This document shows, piece after piece, positions 1 to 7,644 of a DNA stretch of 33,189 nt. How positions within the stretch are numbered: the stretch's first letter is position 1; the number at the start of each line of letters is the position of its first letter. The position numbers and the translations under genes were made by a program. Source of the stretch: CAYLLN01 sp040901775 (GTDB taxonomy: Bacteria; Planctomycetota; Planctomycetia; Pirellulales; Pirellulaceae); assembly GCA_040901775.1 (NCBI GenBank), contig JBBDYF010000099.1, forward strand, positions 1 through 33,189, written 5' to 3'. The notes beneath the pieces are model-generated. The model was not told the DNA's origin and made no database searches. It saw only the letters and a list, made by a program, of their open reading frames with translations.

Positions 1-89
1 GCGGCTAGGAAGCCCAGGAATGGCGCAGCCGCGGCCCACCGCGCCGCGTATGCTTCCTATAGACTTCGTTTTTCCCGAGGAGCCAACGA

Positions 90-1787
90 ATGAAGAGCTT
101 GGAAGCGATGGCCGACGCCACCCTGCAACATACCGCCCCCGTTCCCGCGCGCGGCTTGTCGATCGGCCAATACCTGATCCGCCGGTTGCAGGACTACGGG
201 ATCGACGACGTGTTCGGCATCCCCGGCGACTACATCCTCACGTTCTACGGCCTGCTGGAGAAGAGCCCGATCAACGTGGTGGGCTGCACCCGCGAGGACT
301 GCGCCGGCTTCGCGGCCGACGCCTATGCCCGCGTTCACGGCATGGGAGCGGTCTGCGTGACGTACTGCGTGGGGGGGCTCTCGGTCTGCAATTCGATCGC
401 CGGGGCCTACGCCGAGAAATCGCCGGTCGTCGTGATCAGCGGCGCGCCGGGGCTGGGCGAGCGGGTGAACAATCCGCTGCTGCACCACAAGGTGCGCGAC
501 TTCCGCACGCAGATCGAAGTCTTTGAAAAGCTGTGCATCGCCTGCACCGAGCTCGACGACCCGCTCGTCGCCTTTCGCGAGATCGACCGCGTGCTCGATA
601 CGGCCGCGCGGTTCAAACGTCCCGTCTTTATCGAGTTGCCCCGCGACATGGTCGATGTGGTGCCGCACATCGCCCACGCCTACCATCCGGCCCCGGTCGA
701 GGCCGATCCGCAAGTGCTGGCCGAGGCGGCCGGCGAAGCGGGCCAACTTCTCGCCCAGGCCAAACGGCCGATCCTCATTGCCGGGGTGGAAATTCACCGC
801 TTCGGGCTGCAGGACAAGGTGCTGGCCCTGGCCGAGCGGCACGCCCTGCCGATTGCCGCGACTTTGCTGGGAAAAAGTGTCGTTCCCGAAAAACATCCGC
901 TGTATATCGGCTTGTACGAAGGGGCGATGGGGCACGCCAACGTGACGAAGTTCGTGGAAGAAAGCGACTGTGTCCTGTTGCTCGGCGCGTTCATGACCGA
1001 CCTGAACCTGGGAATTTTCACCGCCCAGCTCGACCCGGCCAAATGCATTTATGTCACCAGCGAACAGCTCCGCATCCGGCACCATCACTATCATCAGGTT
1101 CCGCTGGGGCAATTTCTCGACAGCCTGGGGAAGCTCCCCTTGCAGGTTACGCGCCGCGAGATTCCCGTCGAACTGCGTCCCCAGCGGGCCTCGTTCCAGC
1201 TTGCTGCCGACGAACGCCTGACCATCCGCCGGCTGATTGCCCGCGTCGATCAGCAGATTGACGACAACACGATCGTCATCGCCGACATTGGCGATTCGCT
1301 GTTTGCCGCCACCGAGCTGACGGTCCACGCCCGCACCGAGTTCATCAGCCCCGCCTACTACACGTCGATGGGGTTCTCGGTCCCCGCCGCGCTCGGCGCG
1401 CTCACCGCCCGCCCGGAAAGCCGGGTGCTGGTGCTGTGCGGCGACGGCGCGTTTCAGATGACCGGCATGGAGCTGTCGTCGATGGTCCGCCGCGGCCTCT
1501 GCCCGATCGTCATCGTGCTCGACAACCACGGCTACGGCACCGAGCGGTTCCTGCACGCGGGAGACTGGCAGTACAACGAGATCCACCCTTGGCGGTATCA
1601 CAAGCTGCCCGAATTGCTGGGCGGCGGAACGGGCTATGAAGTGCGCACCGAAGGGGAATTCGACGCGGCGCTTACCCAGGCCTGGAACGACCGCACCGGC
1701 ATGAGCCTGATTCAGGCCCATATTCCCACCGACGACGCCAGCGACGCCCTCAAGCGACTGACCGAAAAGCTGAGCAAGCGGGTGTAG
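90..1787 (+). CDS. Thiamine-diphosphate 2-oxo-acid decarboxylase (pyruvate/indolepyruvate decarboxylase family)
   Basis: This 565-aa protein has the length and three-domain layout of pyruvate/indolepyruvate decarboxylases, which remove CO2 from 2-oxo acids to give aldehydes in the cytoplasm. Seen: the cofactor-activating glutamate in the TREDCAG segment (E69), the family's paired histidines in LLHH (H132, H133), and the diphosphate/Mg-binding GDG at 451-453 followed by the downstream Asn-containing LDNHGYG segment. The HH pair separates decarboxylases from acetolactate synthases. The ATG at 90 is preceded by GAGGAG at 77-82, a good ribosome site; a second ATG at 108 is possible but has no comparable site. 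TATAGA at 58-63 could be its -10. It is followed by a separately promoted hydrolase, so no operon is evident. The substrate (pyruvate, indolepyruvate or branched-chain oxo acid) cannot be decided from sequence. Confidence 0.88.
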   Translation: MKSLEAMADATLQHTAPVPARGLSIGQYLIRRLQDYGIDDVFGIPGDYILTFYGLLEKSPINVVGCTREDCAGFAADAYARVHGMGAVCVTYCVGGLSVCNSIAGAYAEKSPVVVISGAPGLGERVNNPLLHHKVRDFRTQIEVFEKLCIACTELDDPLVAFREIDRVLDTAARFKRPVFIELPRDMVDVVPHIAHAYHPAPVEADPQVLAEAAGEAGQLLAQAKRPILIAGVEIHRFGLQDKVLALAERHALPIAATLLGKSVVPEKHPLYIGLYEGAMGHANVTKFVEESDCVLLLGAFMTDLNLGIFTAQLDPAKCIYVTSEQLRIRHHHYHQVPLGQFLDSLGKLPLQVTRREIPVELRPQRASFQLAADERLTIRRLIARVDQQIDDNTIVIADIGDSLFAATELTVHARTEFISPAYYTSMGFSVPAALGALTARPESRVLVLCGDGAFQMTGMELSSMVRRGLCPIVIVLDNHGYGTERFLHAGDWQYNEIHPWRYHKLPELLGGGTGYEVRTEGEFDAALTQAWNDRTGMSLIQAHIPTDDASDALKRLTEKLSKRV

Positions 1788-1844
1788 GGGGCGTTCCGGG
1801 GTGTTCCTCGCACGCCGTTGGTGGCGTGCCGCTGCCGGCGAATC

Positions 1845-1850
1845 TACAAT
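1845..1850 (+). promoter_or_regulatory. Putative -10 element TACAAT for the S15 hydrolase gene
   Basis: TACAAT matches the bacterial -10 consensus at five of six positions and lies 46 nt before the chosen ATG at 1897. It sits in the gap after the decarboxylase stop. No convincing -35 is visible. Confidence 0.4.
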
Positions 1851-1896
1851 CCTCGCAGCCGTCCTGACTGTCTGTCCGTCTATCGAGGAACGCACC

Positions 1897-3759
1897 ATGC
1901 GCTGGCACTTGTTCGCCGTGGCGACGATCGCCCTTTCGTTCGCCGGAAATGTCTGGGGGCAAGCTCGCGACGCGAGCACCCAGGAAAGCTACCTCCGCCT
2001 GCACTACAACAAGCAAGAATTCGAGATTCCGATGCGCGACGGCGTGAAGTTATTCACGGCCGTCTATCTGCCGCGCGATACAACTCGTAAGTATCCGCTG
2101 CTGCTCAAGCGCACGCCCTACTCGGTCGCCCCCTATGGAGCCGACAAGTATCCGGGCTCGCTCGGGCCGAGCGAGCATTTCGTGAAGGCGGGCTACCTCT
2201 TCGTCAATCAAGATGTCCGCGGGCGATTCCAGTCGGAAGGAGAGTTCGTCCAGGTGACGCCGCACCGCGCGCGGAAGGAGAAGCCTGCCGATGTCGACGA
2301 AAGCAGCGACGCCTTCGACACGATCGAGTGGCTCTTGAAAAACGTGCCGGGACACAATGGCCGGGTCGGCATGTACGGCATTTCGTATCCCGGCTTCTAC
2401 GCGGCGGCGGGGATGATCGACGCCCATCCGGCGCTGGCGGCCGTATCGCCGCAGGCGCCGGTCGCCGATTGGTATTTCGACGATTTTCTTCACAACGGGG
2501 CGTTCTTCCTGGCACATGCCTATCGCTGGCTCGGCAACAACGCCCAGTCTCGCACCAAACCATCGGCCGATAAGCCGCCGCCGGTCAACTATCCGACGCC
2601 CGACGGCTACCAACTGTTTCTGAATGCCGGCTCGATGGAAAACCTCCGCCGCGAGCTGTTGAAAGACGCCCCCCCTTTCTGGGACGAGATGATGGCCCAT
2701 CCCAATCGGGACGAGTTCTGGCAACAGCGCAACATCCTGCCGCACCTGAAAAACGTGGCCCCAGCAGTCATGGTGGTCACCGGCTGGTACGACGCCGAAG
2801 ATCTGTACGGGTCGTTCAAGTCGTACCAATCGATCGAGAAGCACAATCCCGAAGTCAACAACGTGCTGGTGGTCGGCCCGTGGCATCATGGCGGCTGGTC
2901 CAGCACCGACGGCGACCGGCTGGGGGCGATCTCGTTCGGCTCGAAGACTGCCGATTTCTATAGGGCCGAGATCGAGTTTCCCTTTTTCGAGCGGTATCTG
3001 AAGGACGAGAAACAACCGGCCCCAGCCGAGGCGACCGTATTCGAGACCGGCTCGAATGTCTGGCGGACGTTCGACGCCTGGCCGCCGGCCAATCTCGATC
3101 GACGGCAGCTATTCCTGCGCGACGGCGGCAGCTTGGACTCGGCCGCGCCGGCAGACGCGGCCGCCTTCGACGAGTACCTGAGCGACCCCGACAAGCCGGT
3201 CCCCTTCAGCGAGTCGATCACGCCGCGGATGACGATCGAATACATGGTGGACGATCAGCGATTCGCGGCTCGCCGCCCCGACGTGCTGGTCTATCAGACG
3301 CCGGCGCTGGCCGAAGAAATGACGATCGCGGGCCCGCTCGATGTCGAGCTGTGGGTTTCGACCACCGGGACCGACGCCGACTTCGTCGTCAAGTTGATCG
3401 ACGTGTTTCCCGACGCGGCGGACCCGGCCGCCCAGCCCGGCTATCAAAGGATGGTCCGCAGCGAGGTCTTTCGCGGGAAGTTCCGCAACAGCTTCGAGCG
3501 GCCCGAGCCCTTTGTTCCCGGCCGACCCACGAAGATTCGCGTGGAGCTGCTCGACGTGCTGCACCGCTTTCAAAAGGGGCATCGGCTGATGATCCAGATT
3601 CAAAGCACCTGGTTTCCGCTGGTGGACCGCAACCCCCAAACCTTCGTGCCGAACATCCATTTCGCCCAGCCGGAGGACTTTCGCAAGGCGACGCACCGGG
3701 TGCATCGTTCGAGCGAGTTTCCAACTTCGCTGAGCTTCGGGGCCTTGCCGGCGAAGTAG
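1897..3759 (+). CDS. Secreted CocE/NonD-family S15 hydrolase
   Basis: The 620-aa product begins with an export signal (hydrophobic FAVATIALSFAGNVWG, likely cleaved near residue 22), so it probably acts outside the cytoplasm. The body is an alpha/beta-hydrolase of the peptidase S15 / CocE-NonD family, which includes X-Pro dipeptidyl-peptidases, cocaine esterase and glutaryl-7-ACA acylase. Seen: MRDGVKL near the mature N-terminus, the nucleophile motif GISYPG with S163, a GWYD segment that fits the catalytic Asp, and GPWHHGG that fits the catalytic His. The C-terminal third looks like the jelly-roll domain of this family (LDVELWVSTTG). The ATG at 1897 is preferred over the in-frame GTG at 1801 because it follows GAGGAA (1885-1890) and starts exactly at the signal peptide. 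The natural substrate is unknown. It converges on the NYN gene with a 15-nt gap. Confidence 0.88.
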   Translation: MRWHLFAVATIALSFAGNVWGQARDASTQESYLRLHYNKQEFEIPMRDGVKLFTAVYLPRDTTRKYPLLLKRTPYSVAPYGADKYPGSLGPSEHFVKAGYLFVNQDVRGRFQSEGEFVQVTPHRARKEKPADVDESSDAFDTIEWLLKNVPGHNGRVGMYGISYPGFYAAAGMIDAHPALAAVSPQAPVADWYFDDFLHNGAFFLAHAYRWLGNNAQSRTKPSADKPPPVNYPTPDGYQLFLNAGSMENLRRELLKDAPPFWDEMMAHPNRDEFWQQRNILPHLKNVAPAVMVVTGWYDAEDLYGSFKSYQSIEKHNPEVNNVLVVGPWHHGGWSSTDGDRLGAISFGSKTADFYRAEIEFPFFERYLKDEKQPAPAEATVFETGSNVWRTFDAWPPANLDRRQLFLRDGGSLDSAAPADAAAFDEYLSDPDKPVPFSESITPRMTIEYMVDDQRFAARRPDVLVYQTPALAEEMTIAGPLDVELWVSTTGTDADFVVKLIDVFPDAADPAAQPGYQRMVRSEVFRGKFRNSFERPEPFVPGRPTKIRVELLDVLHRFQKGHRLMIQIQSTWFPLVDRNPQTFVPNIHFAQPEDFRKATHRVHRSSEFPTSLSFGALPAK

Positions 3760-3774
3760 TCCCCACGTCCGGCG

Positions 3775-4275
3775 CTATTTCCCCAGCAAATCCTCGCCGT
3801 AGCCGGGGGGGAAGGGATTGGCCATCGGCGGCACGTCCTTTTCCTCGGCCGTCGCTCGCGGGTCAAGCGCCTCGCGCCAGAGGCGAAGCTGCTCGGCATA
3901 CCACGGCTCGCTATCGGTAAAGTTGGCTCCTTGCTGGCGGGCGGCCCGCTGGATGCGGTGGTCGCTCGACACGACCAGCAGGTGCCGCGGGTCGGGCTCG
4001 GCCAGAATCAGCTCTTCGAGCAGCTCGTCGGCGGTGTGGCCGCGCTCGGCAAAGCGCACCCCCACCCCGCGGTGCGAATGCTCGCGCGGCAGGCCGGGCG
4101 GAGCATGGATGGCATCGAAGGCGACGATCGTTCGCGCGGCCAGCTTCGGCGGCAATACATCGGCCAGAAAATCGAGCAGCGCCAGCCGCGACCGCTCGAG
4201 CGTTGCCGGCTCGTCCGCGCGGGGGAAGATGTCGCTGGCATAAAGCAGGTTGTAACCGTCGATGAGCAGGGCCAT
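3775..4275 (-). CDS. NYN-domain RNase-like protein (YacP/DUF901 family)
   Basis: The 166-aa protein opens with LLIDGYNLLYA (D6, N9), the hallmark of the YacP branch of the PIN-like NYN fold. Later acidic segments (TIVAFDAIH, HTADELLEEL, VVSSDHRIQ) fit the conserved metal-binding acids. In Bacillus the relative YacP/Rae1 cleaves ribosome-bound mRNA; here an RNA-cleaving role is inferred. The C-terminal 35 residues are a short tail ending in a Pro/Gly-rich stretch. The gene is transcribed away from the helicase-methyltransferase operon across a 153-bp gap. A TAGAAT hexamer lies only 6 nt before the ATG, so a leaderless mRNA is predicted. Nothing in the sequence ties it functionally to the neighbouring defence-like operon. 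Confidence 0.85.
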   Translation of the reverse strand: MALLIDGYNLLYASDIFPRADEPATLERSRLALLDFLADVLPPKLAARTIVAFDAIHAPPGLPREHSHRGVGVRFAERGHTADELLEELILAEPDPRHLLVVSSDHRIQRAARQQGANFTDSEPWYAEQLRLWREALDPRATAEEKDVPPMANPFPPGYGEDLLGK

Positions 4276-4281
4276 GCGCTC

Positions 4282-4287
4282 ATTCTA
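4282..4287 (-). promoter_or_regulatory. TAGAAT -10 element for the NYN gene, leaderless spacing
   Basis: Read on the minus strand this is TAGAAT followed by 6 nt and then the ATG at 4275. That spacing puts the expected transcription start at or next to the start codon. No Shine-Dalgarno sequence could fit. Confidence 0.5.
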
Positions 4288-4383
4288 ACCCGCCCGCCGC
4301 ATGGCCGCGGCGGTTCGCCCTGGCCCTCTGGCTGGGCAATCTTGCACCGCCGAAACGGGGTGGCACAGCGCCCAGAGCGCCGC

Positions 4384-4389
4384 TAGAAT
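4384..4389 (+). promoter_or_regulatory. TAGAAT -10 element for the helicase-methyltransferase operon
   Basis: GCTAGAATC lies 39 nt upstream of the helicase ATG. A small inverted repeat CCACC-ttatt-GGGTGG follows at about 4396-4411, inside the predicted 5' leader, and GGAG at 4420-4423 is the ribosome site. Confidence 0.45.
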
Positions 4390-4428
4390 CGCGGCCACCT
4401 TATTGGGTGGCGTACTCGCGGAGTTTCC

Positions 4429-7400
4429 ATGCCCAAACGGACCAGCAAAACCGGCAGCGAACTGTTCATCGTCGATAACAGCGACGAGGACTGGAAGGTC
4501 CAGCGCTATCTCCACGACTGGTGCCAGTTGTCCAAGGCGATCGACATCGCCACGGGCTACTTCGAGATTGGGGGCATCCTCGCGCTGGGCGACCAGTGGC
4601 AAAAAGTCGATGCCATCCGCGTGTTGCTGGGGGACGAAGTCTCCAAACGGACGAAAGCCGCCTTCGCCGAGGGTCTCAAGAACATCGAGCGCCGCCTCGA
4701 CGCCAGCCTGGAGGCCGAAAAAGAGAAAAACGACTTCCTCCGCGGCGTCCCCGCACTCGTCGAGGCGATCCGCGGCGGAAAAATCCAGTGCCGCGTGTAC
4801 CGCAAGGATAAATTCCACGCCAAGTGCTACCTGACGCACGCCCGCCAGGAGGTCGTCGGCTCGTTCGGCCTGGTCGGGTCGTCCAACTTCACGCATCCCG
4901 GCATCTCGCAGAACATCGAGCTGAATGTCCAAATCACCGGCAGCCCGGTTGCCGTGCTCCAAGAGTGGTACGAGGAGCACTGGCAGAACGCCGAAGACGT
5001 GACTCCCGACATCCTGAAGACCATCGAGCGGCACACGCGGCAATACGCTCCCTTCGACGTGTATGCCAAATCGCTCCAGGAGTTCTTCCGCGGCCACGAG
5101 TTGACCGTCGGCGAATGGGAAAAGACCCAGTCCCGCATGTTCGACGTCCTCGACCAGTATCAGAAGGAGGGCTATCAGGCCCTCGTCAAAAAGGGGCACA
5201 AATATGGCGGCGCACTCCTGTGCGATGGCGTCGGCCTGGGCAAGACGTTCGTCGGACTAATGCTCATCGAGCGGCTAATCATGCATGAAGGGAAGAACGT
5301 CGCCCTGTTCGTCCCCAAGGCCGCCGCCGACCCGGTTTGGTGGCCGGCCATCAAGAAGTACCTGCCGCACATCGGCCGGGCATTCACCAACCTGCAACTA
5401 TTCAACCACACCGACTTGCAGCGCGGCGGCGACATCGAAGAACTGCTCGCCGACATCGGCCGGCGGGCCGATGCAATCATCATCGACGAGGCCCACCACT
5501 TCCGAAATCCGGGCCACAAAGCGGCCGGCGACGTCCGCCCGGGCGCAATTCGCGGCGAAGGAGTCGTCCGCCCGTCGCGCTACCGCCGCATGTACGAGCT
5601 CGTCGAAAGCGCCGGCGGAGTCAAACAGGTCTATCTGCTCACCGCCACGCCCATCAACAACAAGCTCGACGACCTGCGGCACATGATCGAGCTGTTCTCG
5701 CGGCAGAAGCCCGATCATTTCAAAGACATCGGCATCCACTCGCTGCCCGGCCATTTCCGCGCGATGGAGAAGCAGCTCCAGGCGAAAATGCTGCATGCCG
5801 GCCAGCCCGCTGACGCCGGCGAAACAAACCTCGCCGAAGCCGACGACGTGCTTCAAAAGGACAACCTGTTTCACGAAATCGTCGTCCAGCGCAGCCGCGC
5901 CTACGTCATCGAAAGCCAGAAAAAGCAGGGCGTCTCGGCGGCCCTGTTTCCCACCCGCGACGATCCGCGGGTGGCGGCTTACTCGGTCAAAAAGACCTAC
6001 GGCAAGCTGCTCGAATCGATCGACACGGCCTTCAACAAGAACAAGCCGCTCTTTTCGCTGGCGATGTATTCTCCCCTGGCCTATCCGGCTAATCCCGACG
6101 AAGCCGTCGATCCCTTCCTGCTGAACCGCCAGCAGCAGGTCGTCCGCCTGATTCGCACGCAGTTCCTCAAGCGGTTTGAAAGCTCGGCCCACGCCTTCCA
6201 GCGGTCGTGCTTCCGCCTGCTGCAAAAGCTGCTCGCCTTCGCCACCAAGAACAGTCAGACCGCCAGGGAAAAGACCCGCCTGGAGCAGTGGAAAATTCGC
6301 AATGCGGCCCTCATCAACTTCCGGCCGCAGCAACGCCTGTGGACCGACGACGACGAGGAGGAGGCCGACGAGGACATCGTCACCCAGGAAATGGTGGATG
6401 ACGCGGAAGACGTCACCACCGGCCAGTACGACGTGGGCGAAATCCTCAGCGACACGCTCAACGACCTCGACCAAATCGCCGTTTTCCTTCAGGAACTGAC
6501 CGATTTCCAGCCGGCACACGACGACAAGCTCAAGGCCCTCAAAAAACTCCTGCTGACCGACCCCGAACTGAAGAACCGCAAGGTGCTCATCTTCAGCGAG
6601 TTTGCCGAGACGGCCCGCTACCTGAAGGAGCAACTTATTGAAGGCGGCCTGGACGCCGTCGAGGAAATCGACAGCGGCAGCAAGGTCGATCGCCGCGACT
6701 TGATCCGCCGCTTCGCTCCCTACTACAACGATTCGACCAGCGCCAAGCTCGCCGATCGTGGCCACAGCGAAATCCGCATATTGATCTCCACCGACGTTCT
6801 CTCCGAAGGCTTGAACCTCCAAGACGCCACCCGCCTCATCAACTACGACCTCCACTGGAACCCCGTCCGCCTGATGCAGCGCATCGGCCGCGTCGATCGG
6901 CGGCTGAATCCGGCGGTGGAAGAGCAGCTCTTGGCCGACCATCCCGAACTGGCCACAGGACGCGGCCGGATCGTGTTCTGGAATTTCCTGCCACCCGACG
7001 AGCTCAACGTCCTCTTGACGCTCTACAGCCGCGTCTCGCACAAAACGCTCCGCATTTCGCACACGTTTGGCATCGAAGGCCGCAAACTGCTCACCCCCGA
7101 CGACGAATACAACGCGGTCAAGGAATTCAACCGCGACTACGAAGGGGAAACGACGAAGCTGGAGGCCATGCGGCTGGAGCTGCAAGACTTGCTCGCCGCC
7201 GACGACACGCTCGCCGCCCGGCTCGACGCGCTGCCCGGCCGCGTGTTCAGCGGCAAGCGGCATCCGCAGGCGGGCACCCGCGCCGTCTTCTTTTGCTACC
7301 GCATCCCGCATCCCGACCACGCGGCGCGTGACCCGGCGAGCGGGGGGCGTGAGTCCCCTGAGAACCTCCCCTACACCGAGGAAGCCGGCGAAACCAAGTG

Positions 7401-7626
7401 GTTCCTCTACGACCTGGCCCAGCAAAAGATCCTGGAGGAGCCGACCGAAATCATCGGCGTCATCCGCTGCCCGCCGGAAACTTCGCGACTGTGCGAAATC
7501 GAGCAACCCACCTTGGTCGACATTCGTGCCACGATCGAAAAGCACGTCAAAAACACCCGCCTCAAGCAGCTCAACGCCCCCGTCGGCGTCAAGCCGATCC
7601 TCAAGTGCTGGCTGGAACTGAATTGA
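4429..7626 (+). CDS. PLD-nuclease/SF2 (SNF2-type) helicase fusion, putative defence protein
   Basis: The 1065-aa protein joins an N-terminal phospholipase-D-type nuclease domain to a superfamily-2 helicase. The PLD part (about residues 15-200) has H130-x-K132 and GSSN with N153; the aspartate of the classic HKD motif is absent, as in BfiI-type nucleases that use H, K and N. The helicase has Walker A GVGLGKT (K272), DEAH at 353-356, motif III LLTATP, motif V ISTDVLSEGLNLQ and motif VI QRIGRVDR (817-824). A charged, acid-rich spacer (about 640-670) lies between the RecA lobes. The protein resembles COG0553/HKD-type helicases linked to restriction-modification and class 1 DISARM DrmD. It is 18 nt upstream of a DNA methyltransferase gene, so one operon. 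A GC-rich, palindrome-like in-frame segment lies at about 7324-7366. Nuclease activity is inferred. Confidence 0.85.
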   Translation: MPKRTSKTGSELFIVDNSDEDWKVQRYLHDWCQLSKAIDIATGYFEIGGILALGDQWQKVDAIRVLLGDEVSKRTKAAFAEGLKNIERRLDASLEAEKEKNDFLRGVPALVEAIRGGKIQCRVYRKDKFHAKCYLTHARQEVVGSFGLVGSSNFTHPGISQNIELNVQITGSPVAVLQEWYEEHWQNAEDVTPDILKTIERHTRQYAPFDVYAKSLQEFFRGHELTVGEWEKTQSRMFDVLDQYQKEGYQALVKKGHKYGGALLCDGVGLGKTFVGLMLIERLIMHEGKNVALFVPKAAADPVWWPAIKKYLPHIGRAFTNLQLFNHTDLQRGGDIEELLADIGRRADAIIIDEAHHFRNPGHKAAGDVRPGAIRGEGVVRPSRYRRMYELVESAGGVKQVYLLTATPINNKLDDLRHMIELFSRQKPDHFKDIGIHSLPGHFRAMEKQLQAKMLHAGQPADAGETNLAEADDVLQKDNLFHEIVVQRSRAYVIESQKKQGVSAALFPTRDDPRVAAYSVKKTYGKLLESIDTAFNKNKPLFSLAMYSPLAYPANPDEAVDPFLLNRQQQVVRLIRTQFLKRFESSAHAFQRSCFRLLQKLLAFATKNSQTAREKTRLEQWKIRNAALINFRPQQRLWTDDDEEEADEDIVTQEMVDDAEDVTTGQYDVGEILSDTLNDLDQIAVFLQELTDFQPAHDDKLKALKKLLLTDPELKNRKVLIFSEFAETARYLKEQLIEGGLDAVEEIDSGSKVDRRDLIRRFAPYYNDSTSAKLADRGHSEIRILISTDVLSEGLNLQDATRLINYDLHWNPVRLMQRIGRVDRRLNPAVEEQLLADHPELATGRGRIVFWNFLPPDELNVLLTLYSRVSHKTLRISHTFGIEGRKLLTPDDEYNAVKEFNRDYEGETTKLEAMRLELQDLLAADDTLAARLDALPGRVFSGKRHPQAGTRAVFFCYRIPHPDHAARDPASGGRESPENLPYTEEAGETKWFLYDLAQQKILEEPTEIIGVIRCPPETSRLCEIEQPTLVDIRATIEKHVKNTRLKQLNAPVGVKPILKCWLELN

Positions 7627-7644
7627 ACCAAGGAGCATGAAGCC

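Noticed and set aside
57..1979. 640-aa minus-strand open frame over the decarboxylase gene
   Set aside because: Its product is low-complexity and has no domain features, while the plus strand encodes a complete enzyme with all motifs. It is a mirror frame caused by high GC.
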